A DNA stretch of 6,035 bases, taken from contig CALIQO010000217.1 of assembly GCA_938044055.1 (NCBI GenBank), forward strand, positions 1 to 6,035. The letters run 5' to 3'. Made by a program: the position numbers and the translations under genes. The notes under the pieces are model-generated. The model was not told where the DNA came from. It did not search any database and saw only the letters and a program-made list of their open reading frames with translations. How positions within the stretch are numbered: the first letter of the stretch is position 1; every line of letters starts with the position of its first letter. Source of the DNA: an uncultured Saprospiraceae bacterium (GTDB lineage: Bacteria; Bacteroidota; Bacteroidia; Chitinophagales; Saprospiraceae). Below, piece after piece: positions 1 to 6,035 of this stretch.

Positions 1-5
1 GGCAA

Positions 6-18
6 TGCTATAATAGCA
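6..18. repeat. 13-bp perfect palindrome
   Basis: TGCTATAATAGCA reads the same on both strands around a central A at position 12. As RNA it could form only a 5-bp stem with a 3-base loop. It lies at the window edge, so it may belong to the end of an upstream gene or its terminator. A palindrome this short can arise by chance in AT-rich DNA, and no function is claimed. Confidence 0.4.
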
Positions 19-64
19 CTACCTCAACCCTAACCAAATGAAACCAAATTGTAATTTGATTTTA

Positions 65-87
65 CTTATTGTAAATTTAACAATAAG
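65..87. repeat. Inverted repeat, 8-bp arms
   Basis: CTTATTGT (65-72) and ACAATAAG (80-87) are perfect inverted arms. Between them is the 7-base spacer AAATTTA, itself nearly symmetric, so 23 bp are palindromic apart from one pair (73/79) and the central base. It sits about 130 bp upstream of the M28 peptidase promoter in non-coding DNA. It could be an operator for a dimeric regulator or a hairpin in an upstream transcript. No T-tract follows, which argues against an intrinsic terminator. Confidence 0.5.
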
Positions 88-161
88 GTCTCAAACCACA
101 TAGGAATTGCTAATATTTTTGTTTTAACATGTATTATTGAACCCATTATTTCATTAAAATG

Positions 162-188
162 GAAGGTAACCGATATCTTTTTACCTTC
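162..188. repeat. Inverted repeat or hairpin just upstream of the promoter
   Basis: GAAGGTAA (162-169) and TTACCTTC (181-188) are perfect 8-bp inverted arms around an 11-base loop (170-180). The right arm ends a few bases before the expected -33 region of the promoter whose -7 box is at 215-222. This is a plausible place for an operator. It could also be a terminator for transcription arriving from the left, although no U-run follows the stem. Confidence 0.5.
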
Positions 189-191
189 TTA

Positions 192-222
192 TTATGACCC
201 ACGTATGGTAATTATATCTTTG
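192..222 (+). promoter_or_regulatory. Bacteroidota-type promoter for the M28 peptidase gene
   Basis: TATCTTTG at 215-222 matches the Bacteroidota -7 consensus TAnnTTTG exactly. A -33 element would be expected near 192-194, where the sequence reads TTA rather than TTG, leaving a 20-bp spacer. Transcription would begin near 228-230, giving a leader of only about 8-16 nt before the candidate start codons at 238 and 244. The same octamer precedes the tRNA-Gln gene, which supports the call. Confidence 0.65.
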
Positions 223-237
223 ACTGTTACTTAATAT

Positions 238-1638
238 ATGTACATGAGAAATTACCTATTCCTTCTATTTCTGGTTTTTACATCGTTTCAGTCCCATGGA
301 CAGAAATCAGATGACGATGCTTTTTTCATTAAAGAAATTCATGATTATACCCTTGCCGCCGGAGAATGCTATGACTGGTTACACCACCTGACTAAGAACA
401 TCGGTCACAGACTCTCGGGGTCTACTACTTACGACCAATCTGTAGGATATGCATCTTCGATACTATCAGAGATGACTTTAGATAAAGTATATACCCAGGA
501 ATGTGAAGTGGACTACTGGATAAGAGGAAGCAATAAAGTAAGCATAAGCTATGCTGGAGCAGAGGGAATTCCGCTTAATGTGGTTGCTTTAGGAAGATCT
601 AAAGGAGGAAATGGAGTACCTATAACTGGAGATATAATTGAGGTCAAGTCTCTGGATGAAGTAGAAAATCTGGGAAAAGCAGAGATAGAAGGTAAGATTG
701 TTTTTTACAATAGACCGATGGACCCTACTCAATTAAGAACTTTCAATGCCTATGGCGGTGCAGTGGATCAGCGTGTATTCGGTGCCAATAAAGCTTCTCA
801 GTATGGAGCGGTAGGAGCCTTAGTTAGAAGTATGACCACAAGTATTGATGATGTACCGCACACAGGTTCTTCTTATTATGAAGAAGGAGTTACTCCAGTG
901 CCTGGACTCGGAGTAAGTACGCAAGATGCTGAGAAACTAAGTGAATTATTGAAAACAGGCAAGGTGGAAGCCACTATAATATCTGATAGCGATGATGCTG
1001 GTAAGAGACCGTCATATAATGTTATCGGGGAGATTAAGGGTACAGACTTTCCAGAAGAAATAATTCTAGTAGGCGGGCATCTTGATTCATGGGATGTAGG
1101 AGAAGGAGCGCACGATGATGGAACAGGTTGTGTACAATCCATGCAGGTTTTAAAGACGCTAATTGCCCTGGATTATAAGCCTAAGAGAACCATACGGGTT
1201 GTGCTTTTCGCAAATGAGGAGAATGGCCTGGCTGGAGCAACAGAGTATGCACGAGTTTCTAATGAAAAAGGAGAATTCCACCTGGCTGCCTTAGAGTCAG
1301 ATTCTGGAGGTTTTACTCCCCGTGGATTTTCTATAGATGGATCGAAAGATGTATTAGAGACATATGCTAAAGCAGTAAATGAGTGGATGGCTTTACTAGA
1401 GCCTTACGGATTGATGTTATCAACAGGTGGTTCAGGAGCAGATATAAGACCCCTTATGAATCAAGGAGGATTGCTAATCGGATTGAGGCCTGATTCTCAG
1501 CGATACTTTGATTTTCACCACACTGCTGCGGATACATTCGAAGCAGTAAATAAAAGAGAGCTAGAATTAGGAGCAGCAGCGATGACCAGTCTGATCTACT
1601 TGATAGATAAGTATGGACTTCCTAAAGTCAAGGGATAA
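238..1638 (+). CDS. Exported M28-family zinc metallopeptidase, carboxypeptidase Q-like
   Basis: This protein is a di-zinc aminopeptidase or carboxypeptidase of family M28, predicted to cleave small peptides in the periplasm or outside the cell. Residues 1-20 form a signal peptide: a short charged start, a hydrophobic stretch rich in L and F, then a cleavage region around SHG/Q. A PA-like insert occupies roughly residues 130-240, and the catalytic domain follows. The expected metal and catalytic residues are all visible: H281 in GGHLDSWD, D293 or D294 in GAHDDGTG, the catalytic Glu and zinc-binding Glu as E327-E328 in ANEENG, D355 in ESDSGG, and H428 in FHHTAADT. The length of 466 aa suits carboxypeptidase Q-type members, so the enzyme should be active. 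A second in-frame ATG at 244 gives a more typical signal-peptide start (MRNYLF) and a more comfortable leader after the predicted promoter; it may be the true start. The amidohydrolase-like gene follows 118 bp downstream. The exact substrate cannot be read from sequence. Confidence 0.93.
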   Translation: MYMRNYLFLLFLVFTSFQSHGQKSDDDAFFIKEIHDYTLAAGECYDWLHHLTKNIGHRLSGSTTYDQSVGYASSILSEMTLDKVYTQECEVDYWIRGSNKVSISYAGAEGIPLNVVALGRSKGGNGVPITGDIIEVKSLDEVENLGKAEIEGKIVFYNRPMDPTQLRTFNAYGGAVDQRVFGANKASQYGAVGALVRSMTTSIDDVPHTGSSYYEEGVTPVPGLGVSTQDAEKLSELLKTGKVEATIISDSDDAGKRPSYNVIGEIKGTDFPEEIILVGGHLDSWDVGEGAHDDGTGCVQSMQVLKTLIALDYKPKRTIRVVLFANEENGLAGATEYARVSNEKGEFHLAALESDSGGFTPRGFSIDGSKDVLETYAKAVNEWMALLEPYGLMLSTGGSGADIRPLMNQGGLLIGLRPDSQRYFDFHHTAADTFEAVNKRELELGAAAMTSLIYLIDKYGLPKVKG

Positions 1639-1756
1639 ATTCCACAATTCATTTAATATCGATTACTGGAACACTTATAATATACATTTTAAGGAAAGTT
1701 GCTATTGGATTTAATAATTAATATATTAAAACCAAGCTACTTATAAAATTCCTGGA

Positions 1757-3127
1757 ATGAAATGTAAACCCCTGTTTCTCCCGCTGCTCTTTTCTTGTGT
1801 TCTCTTGTCATGTGCTTCAGAAAATCAATCAGACAAAACAATTGCAATCGTACACGCAACCATTATTGATTTAGATAATTACGGAACCTCCTCAGATGAT
1901 CTTCATAATACTGTCGTACTTATCCGAGATGGAAAAATTTTAAAAATAGGAATAGAGAAGGATGTAGAGATTCCTAATGGATCTAGAATCATCGATGCAA
2001 GCGATAAGTTTCTTGTTCCAGGATTAATAGATGGATTTGGCACACTGAATGATCAGAACTACGCCGACGCATTTCTGTATATGGGAGTGACTTCTATCGT
2101 AGGTTTAGAATCACCGAGAAGAGGAAAACTATATAGAAATGCTGACCCATCTCCTAGAATTTACGATTTACAATCCATATATGGTACCCATTGGGATTAC
2201 GAAGCAGACACTTTAAAAGGATGGAAAACGATCCACGAATTGGAAGCAGAGATTGATTCACTAGCTCAGACAAGCACTAAAGTATTGCTTGTATATTACG
2301 ATGTGAAACCAGAACAACTAGGCATAATATCTATGGCTTCTAAGAAACACAATATTGCTACAATAGGAGAGCTGGGTCATTCTACATATGAGGAAGCGAT
2401 AGATGCTGATATAGATGCTTTTGTCCATACATCAAGATATGCAATAGATATTATTCCAGACTCGATTCGAAAGCGATATAAGACGCAACCTTTCGGAAAA
2501 CCCCGGATACAAGCTTACGATTACTATGAAAATTTTAATCCCTTAGTCGATGAAAAATTAATGGCACATAGTACAGCCCTGAGTCAGGGAAACCTGATGC
2601 CTACGTGGGGGTTGTTTTATCCGAGTTTCGACTATGCCCGTAATCCATGGTCCTTTCCTATTGCTCAGGTGATTCATGAAGACAGCCTTCATATGCCACT
2701 GGACAAGGAATCAGGAAAGTGGAATATATTAAGGAATAATCAGACATGGGATACGCTTGTATGGTCTAGAAAACTGGTCAATAATCTTTTTAAAATGGAA
2801 CAGACACATGTTGCGAATGGTGCTCATTATCTAACGGGTTCAGGAACGGATGCTTTTGGTACGATTCCAGGAGTGTCCTTGCATCTAGAACTAGAAATGC
2901 TGGTTAAGTCTGGACTAAGTAATCGGCAAGCTCTTTCTGCTGCGACTACAAATTTCAGCAAGATTTTTCGATGGAATGAAATCGGTCAGATAAAAGAAGG
3001 GGCACATGCAGACATTTTAATATTAGATCGAAATCCGATCGTAGACTTGAAAAATCTTGATGCGATTGATTACGTTGTTATAGATGGTATTATGATAAAG
3101 CGGTCATCATTGTTGGATTCAGATTAG
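1757..3127 (+). CDS. Amidohydrolase-superfamily lipoprotein lacking the HxH metal motif
   Basis: The protein begins with a lipoprotein signal: a hydrophobic segment ending in lipobox L-L-S-C with Cys19, so it is probably anchored in a membrane facing the periplasm or the cell surface. Residues 28-88 resemble the N-terminal beta-sandwich of imidazolonepropionase/prolidase-type amidohydrolases (IVHATIIDLD, then VPGLID). The C-terminal part is also typical: GSGTDAFGTIPG with D365, then an ALSAATTN helix, GQIKEGAHADILILD and a closing VVIDG strand. The key oddity is at residues 88-97: the usual PGxIDxHxH reads PGLIDGFGTL, with F94 and T96 replacing both metal-binding histidines. Counting back the usual 20 residues from H224 (AFVHT), the third histidine ligand falls on G204, although H208 is close by. 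H224 and D365 are kept. Canonical metal-dependent hydrolysis is therefore doubtful, yet the 456-codon frame is intact. It follows the M28 peptidase gene on the same strand and may be co-transcribed, although 118 bp leaves room for its own promoter. There is no clear ribosome binding site before the ATG. Confidence 0.88.
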   Translation: MKCKPLFLPLLFSCVLLSCASENQSDKTIAIVHATIIDLDNYGTSSDDLHNTVVLIRDGKILKIGIEKDVEIPNGSRIIDASDKFLVPGLIDGFGTLNDQNYADAFLYMGVTSIVGLESPRRGKLYRNADPSPRIYDLQSIYGTHWDYEADTLKGWKTIHELEAEIDSLAQTSTKVLLVYYDVKPEQLGIISMASKKHNIATIGELGHSTYEEAIDADIDAFVHTSRYAIDIIPDSIRKRYKTQPFGKPRIQAYDYYENFNPLVDEKLMAHSTALSQGNLMPTWGLFYPSFDYARNPWSFPIAQVIHEDSLHMPLDKESGKWNILRNNQTWDTLVWSRKLVNNLFKMEQTHVANGAHYLTGSGTDAFGTIPGVSLHLELEMLVKSGLSNRQALSAATTNFSKIFRWNEIGQIKEGAHADILILDRNPIVDLKNLDAIDYVVIDGIMIKRSSLLDSD

Positions 3128-3329
3128 GTCAGAGATTTATGCCTGATGATTTAATTTATATTTATTGATTGTATCTTCGAACTGGTGAAATACAGCATAT
3201 TGAATTCGCAGACATTAATTATTCAGTATGTATGGTTTAAAATCTATGACTTCATATAGGTTTAATTCCAACTTTATTGATTCAATACGGAAAAGTAGCA
3301 TCGAGTAGAAACACAATTGAAGAGCAGTA

Positions 3330-3860
3330 ATGATTAAAGTAAAAGATAAGTTTTTTAAGACCTATATGGATCAGGAGACCATTGACAAGAAGGTGGTAGA
3401 AATTGCTCAAGAAATTCAATTGGATTTTAGAGGTAAAGATCCTTTATTCATTGTGGTGCTCAATGGGGCATTTAGATTTGCTGCAGATCTAGCAAGAAAC
3501 CTGAAATTGCCAGCAGAATGGCAGTTCGTCCAGTTGTCTTCTTATCAAGGTACAGAATCACAAGAAGATGTTGTAGAATATTTTTCTCCTAAAATACCTT
3601 TTGCAGGAAGGCACTTGATCATCATAGAAGACATCGTAGACACAGGTAATACGATGACCTATTATTTGCGTAAGCTAGAGAAGACTCAAGCAGCTTCTGT
3701 ACAATTGGTATCCCTTTTCGTCAAGGAGGATGTTTTTCAGAATCAGTTCCCTATCTATAAGAAAGGCTTTTCTATTCCAGACGATTTTATCATAGGCTAT
3801 GGCCTAGATTACGATGAAGCCGGAAGAAATCTAGATGGAATATGGCAAGTAACGGAATAG
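3330..3860 (+). CDS. hpt: Hypoxanthine phosphoribosyltransferase
   Basis: This is a cytosolic purine-salvage enzyme that transfers the phosphoribosyl group of PRPP to hypoxanthine (and usually guanine), forming IMP or GMP. The PRPP-binding signature is clear at residues 96-109 (LIIIEDIVDTGNTM, with acidic E100-D101 and the D104-T105-G106-N107-T108 loop). The pyrophosphate-binding loop is VLNGAF at 43-48. The base-binding end is DDFIIGYGLDYDEAGRNL (151-168), where F153 should stack on the purine and D160 corresponds to the late conserved Asp. The length of 176 aa is normal, and there is no signal peptide. The start at 3330 is preceded by a purine-rich but weak GAAGAGCAG. A 202-bp spacer separates it from the gene to the left, so it probably has its own promoter; TATCTTCG at 3172-3179 and TAGGTTTA at 3257-3264 each match the -7 consensus with one mismatch, but neither has a clear -33 partner. 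The gene converges on the TonB receptor-like gene, with 6 bp between stop codons. Confidence 0.95.
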   Translation: MIKVKDKFFKTYMDQETIDKKVVEIAQEIQLDFRGKDPLFIVVLNGAFRFAADLARNLKLPAEWQFVQLSSYQGTESQEDVVEYFSPKIPFAGRHLIIIEDIVDTGNTMTYYLRKLEKTQAASVQLVSLFVKEDVFQNQFPIYKKGFSIPDDFIIGYGLDYDEAGRNLDGIWQVTE

Positions 3861-3866
3861 GAACCC

Positions 3867-5822
3867 CTACCATCCGTACTTCCAACTAAGAACCGGGAGC
3901 AATCCCAGTTGGTCTTGTATGGTCTCGCCGATTCCTAATTCTCTATAGTTATAGGCAGCATTGAGGCGGTTGGTAATATTCTGTATATCCAGTGTCCATG
4001 TAGACCTACCTTTCTGGTACAACACCTTCATATCTAATCGATAGTACACCGGTAACACTAGAGTCGGTCCAGCAGAAAAATCATATTGTGTATATACGGG
4101 AAAAGTATCCGATAACGGAAATGTTCTTGTCCCTCCACGCTGATGATAAGCAAGGTCAACCCGGAAGGTAGAGTGTTTTTTTTCTTTCTTATATCCTACT
4201 TGAGCATTATAGGTATAACCGAAATTGTATTGAGATAGAATGTCTTCGCCAGCTGCATTATAGGATGCTCGGAAGAGGCTGGCATTGCTTGAAAGGTAGA
4301 TGTGGTCTGATACTTTTTTATCTATGAATAGGGTAGTACCGTAAGAAGATCCATCCGTGTTGATAGCGAGTTGTCCACCTAAAGGAGCACCGATATCATT
4401 CATGACATTCAATCCTCCTACACCGAATCCAGATAAGGTAACCAAGTCATAAATGTCGTGATAGAAAACCTCGGTTTCTACTCGGAGTGTCCCTCGATTG
4501 ATCTTTAAGAATGCAGAATTGTTCCATGCTCTGACCAGGGATTGTTGAAAAATCACAACAGGCAAGGCTTGTGCATTGAGTCCAGATTGTATACCTACCT
4601 GAAGATGAGGATTGATTCTAGACTTTACTTGCAACTGAGGTGTTATAGCCCACGCCGACATGTCGGTATAGTAATCTTGATTCAAGGTAAGATCGATATC
4701 GGTATAGGTTCCTATGCGGAATTTTCTATCTATAGAAAAGCCGAGCCTCCATCTGGATCGTTGATCTTTATCCTTGCTTGTTCCGTAATCGTATACTTGG
4801 TTCAGTTTCCAGTTCCATGCCAGGAAGGAACCTTCCTGACCGAGAGATAGTTTTCCGAGCGAACTATTAAAGGCAGTTCCTAAGTTATATTCGACATTGT
4901 CTATCCCGATAGATCCTACAGATTCTCTTGTATCGGATCTCCTCGACCAAGTCGCAGATAATGAGAAAGGAGTTCCTATTAATTTATGGTATTGCGCTTG
5001 AAGCAAATGGATATCTCCTTCATAAGTGATGTCCTGGTATTCCTTAATAATTGTCGGGTCCTCAGGCTTAGTGAATCGGTTGTAACTCTCTCCTTGTAAT
5101 CCGGCAAGCAAGAAACTATGTCTAGGATCCTCGTAACGTGCTTCTATATAGCCATCTTGGAAACCTATTTTTTCTCCTCCGAAATCAACACCTAAGTCTC
5201 CTAGCAATCCGGTGAATGAATACCTAAAGTTTCCTCCTAGCGACCATTTTTCTCCTTGATTGAGGTAGCCTGTTTCTAAACCTATAAGGCCTATTTTTAC
5301 ATAATTCTGATCGGACTTAGTCTGTAGATCTGCCACACCAGCAATGGCATTTCTTACTCGAGGATGTGGTGTTCCTCTGAAATCGAATCTAGATATAATC
5401 TCACCGCTTAAGGCATTGACACCTCCACTGTTGATGGAAGATATGTCTGTGATGGTACCTGCATTAGCAAGATGGTTGGGGTTGACAGTCTCAGCTCCGT
5501 TCCACTGCCACTGATAGAAATGTGATGGCATACCGTGGTAGATAAATGCATTGGCCTGATCGTTAGGTGTAGATATTCCTGGAAACTTTAGCAATAATCT
5601 CGATGGATCTTCGAATGCGCCCGGCATGGCCAGAAAATCATCTCTATCTAATCCGACCGTATGTTGATCGTAGATTCTAGTAGCGGTATATGTAATAGAG
5701 TCAATCGTGATGGTATATAGGCTATCGTTTTCTATAACTTGAGAATTCCCATAAGCGGTAAGATATAGGCAGATTGTACATATACATATAAATCGTACAA
5801 TGTATAAGTTATTCATAATCAC
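3867..5822 (-). CDS. TonB-dependent receptor-like outer-membrane protein
   Basis: This is a predicted 22-strand-type outer-membrane barrel with an N-terminal plug, the class that imports scarce ligands such as metal chelates, vitamins or oligomers using TonB energy. Residues 1-27 are a hydrophobic, cysteine-containing signal peptide (likely cleaved near AYGNSQ). Residues 35-50 (YTITIDSITYTATR) resemble the TonB-box and eVtVtAtR lead-in of such receptors. Residues 60-145 look like a plug: DPSRLLLKFPGI, NDQANAFIYHG, WNGAETVNPNHL, then a GGVNALSGE segment. The rest is alternating polar and aromatic strands, ending in the typical barrel close LDIQNITNR...GLLPVLSWKYGW with a terminal aromatic Trp. 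At 651 aa it is compact, nearer BtuB size than SusC size. There is no N-terminal carboxypeptidase-like domain, no SusD partner and no FecI/FecR pair beside it, so the ligand is unknown. A second ATG two codons in (5814-5816) is an alternative start. The promoter is not obvious; TATATTTA on the minus strand (5874-5881) is one base off the -7 consensus. Confidence 0.87.
   Translation of the reverse strand: MIMNNLYIVRFICICTICLYLTAYGNSQVIENDSLYTITIDSITYTATRIYDQHTVGLDRDDFLAMPGAFEDPSRLLLKFPGISTPNDQANAFIYHGMPSHFYQWQWNGAETVNPNHLANAGTITDISSINSGGVNALSGEIISRFDFRGTPHPRVRNAIAGVADLQTKSDQNYVKIGLIGLETGYLNQGEKWSLGGNFRYSFTGLLGDLGVDFGGEKIGFQDGYIEARYEDPRHSFLLAGLQGESYNRFTKPEDPTIIKEYQDITYEGDIHLLQAQYHKLIGTPFSLSATWSRRSDTRESVGSIGIDNVEYNLGTAFNSSLGKLSLGQEGSFLAWNWKLNQVYDYGTSKDKDQRSRWRLGFSIDRKFRIGTYTDIDLTLNQDYYTDMSAWAITPQLQVKSRINPHLQVGIQSGLNAQALPVVIFQQSLVRAWNNSAFLKINRGTLRVETEVFYHDIYDLVTLSGFGVGGLNVMNDIGAPLGGQLAINTDGSSYGTTLFIDKKVSDHIYLSSNASLFRASYNAAGEDILSQYNFGYTYNAQVGYKKEKKHSTFRVDLAYHQRGGTRTFPLSDTFPVYTQYDFSAGPTLVLPVYYRLDMKVLYQKGRSTWTLDIQNITNRLNAAYNYRELGIGETIQDQLGLLPVLSWKYGW
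3882..3912. repeat. Bulged hairpin near the convergent gene ends
   Basis: CCAACT (3882-3887) pairs with AGTTGG (3907-3912). Inside that, GGGA (3895-3898) pairs with TCCC (3903-3906) around a GCAA loop of the GNRA type. Seven unpaired bases (3888-3894) lie on the left side. The element begins 21 bases after the hpt stop and sits inside the last codons of the minus-strand receptor gene. It could help end hpt transcripts, but it has no following T-run and may be a coincidence of coding sequence. Confidence 0.25.
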
Positions 5823-5859
5823 TAACTTCTAAAATGTGATAAATTTTTGAAAAAATTAG

Positions 5860-5890
5860 GTGCACGAAAATAGTAAATATACTATCTTTG
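5860..5890 (+). promoter_or_regulatory. Bacteroidota-type promoter for tRNA-Gln
   Basis: TATCTTTG at 5883-5890 is an exact match to the -7 consensus TAnnTTTG and ends 20 bases before the mature tRNA 5' end. That predicts a start near 5897 and a short leader of about 14 nt. The -33 element is poor: GTG at 5860-5862 has the right 20-bp spacing, whereas the TTG at 5847-5849 is too far away. The octamer is identical to the one upstream of the M28 peptidase gene. Confidence 0.7.
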
Positions 5891-5910
5891 CATCCGCTTC
5901 GATGAAGTAA

Positions 5911-5982
5911 TGACCCATGGTGTAATTGGCAACACTACGGTTTTTGGTATCGTCATTCTAGGTTCGAGTCCTAGTGGGTCAA
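5911..5982 (+). tRNA. trnQ: tRNA-Gln (anticodon UUG)
   Basis: A full cloverleaf folds by eye. The acceptor stem is TGACCCA (5911-5917) with TGGGTCA (5975-5981). The D stem is GTGT (5920-5923) with ACAC (5932-5935). The anticodon stem is ACGGT (5937-5941) with ATCGT (5949-5953), including one G-T pair, and encloses the loop TTTTGGT with anticodon TTG at 5944-5946. The variable region has 4 bases (5954-5957). The T stem is CTAGG (5958-5962) with CCTAG (5970-5974) around TTCGAGT. The discriminator is A5982. The 3' CCA is not encoded and must be added after transcription. The U1-A72 first pair is usual for bacterial tRNA-Gln. The tRNA reads CAA and, through wobble, CAG codons. The gene is divergent from the receptor gene. 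Confidence 0.97.
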
Positions 5983-5985
5983 CAA

Positions 5986-6006
5986 AACTTAATCCTTTAT
6001 TAAGTT
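5986..6006 (+). terminator. AT-rich hairpin after tRNA-Gln, possible weak terminator
   Basis: AACTTAAT (5986-5993) and ATTAAGTT (5999-6006) form a perfect 8-bp stem with the 5-base loop CCTTT, starting three bases after the tRNA discriminator. The position suits termination or 3' processing of the tRNA transcript. However, the stem has only one G-C pair and is followed by GAAAAATTTT rather than a run of T, so intrinsic termination would be weak. Confidence 0.35.
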
Positions 6007-6035
6007 GAAAAATTTTAAAAGGCTGTAAATCAATG

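Noticed and set aside
1..41. Tail of an upstream gene
   Set aside because: Frames ending at TAA 31-33 and TGA 39-41 are open to the window edge, but with only 10-12 codons nothing separates them from chance.
876..1142. 88-codon minus-strand open frame
   Set aside because: It lies wholly inside the M28 peptidase gene, opposite its PA-domain and zinc-motif codons. The translation is low-complexity S/P/T-rich with no recognisable domain, so it is a shadow frame.
1698..1729. Promoter for the amidohydrolase-like gene (TTG at 1698-1700, TATATTAA at 1722-1729)
   Set aside because: The spacing is about right, but the -7 element matches only four of six defined bases in an AT-rich stretch; TACATTTT at 1683-1690 is closer but has no -33 partner. 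Neither is convincing.
3129..3146. TCAG...CTGA stem after the amidohydrolase-like gene as a terminator
   Set aside because: The stem is only 4 bp with a 10-base loop and no T-run; it is too weak to call.
3275..3287. TATTGATTCAATA palindrome upstream of hpt
   Set aside because: The symmetry is perfect, but it is only 13 bp in AT-rich DNA with no supporting promoter placement, so chance is a sufficient explanation.
4542..4850. 102-codon plus-strand open frame
   Set aside because: It lies wholly inside the receptor gene on the other strand, shows no domain, signal or ribosome binding site, and overlaps well-supported barrel sequence.
3867..5822. Polysaccharide-utilisation (SusC/SusD) locus
   Set aside because: The receptor lacks the N-terminal carboxypeptidase-like domain and the length of SusC proteins. 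There is no SusD or glycoside hydrolase gene in the window.
1..6035. Mobile element, CRISPR array, defence system or prophage
   Set aside because: No transposase or integrase coding sequence, no spaced direct repeats, no terminal repeats at the tRNA and no toxin-antitoxin-like small gene pair are visible.

Overview
The window looks like ordinary chromosomal DNA from a Bacteroidota bacterium. The main clues are two exact copies of the Bacteroidota sigma-factor -7 element (TAnnTTTG, both TATCTTTG) upstream of the first gene and of the tRNA, AT-rich spacers, little Shine-Dalgarno sequence before the starts, and protein types typical of that phylum (a periplasmic M28 peptidase, an exported amidohydrolase-like lipoprotein and a TonB-dependent receptor-like barrel). 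The sequence alone does not fix the class or genus.

Layout from left to right. Positions 1-237 are non-coding and hold several inverted repeats, followed by a good promoter. Next come two same-strand genes for exported proteins: a carboxypeptidase Q-like M28 metallopeptidase (238-1638) and, 118 bp later, an amidohydrolase-superfamily lipoprotein (1757-3127). After a 202-bp spacer lies hpt, hypoxanthine phosphoribosyltransferase (3330-3860). It converges, with only 6 bp between stop codons, on a long minus-strand gene for a TonB-dependent receptor-like outer-membrane protein (3867-5822). An 88-bp divergent spacer then leads to a complete tRNA-Gln(UUG) gene (5911-5982) with its own promoter and a downstream AT-rich hairpin. 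The window ends on an ATG that could be the start of a further gene.

Functionally, three of the four proteins are envelope or exported proteins. The M28 peptidase and the amidohydrolase-like lipoprotein could act together on peptides or dipeptide-like substrates outside the inner membrane, but that link rests only on adjacency and shared export. hpt and tRNA-Gln are housekeeping genes with no evident link to the others.

I found no mobile element, CRISPR array, toxin-antitoxin pair, defence island or biosynthetic cluster, and no convincing new system. The most notable observation is that the amidohydrolase-like protein has an intact reading frame and fold signature but lacks the HxH metal-binding motif, and probably a third histidine ligand.
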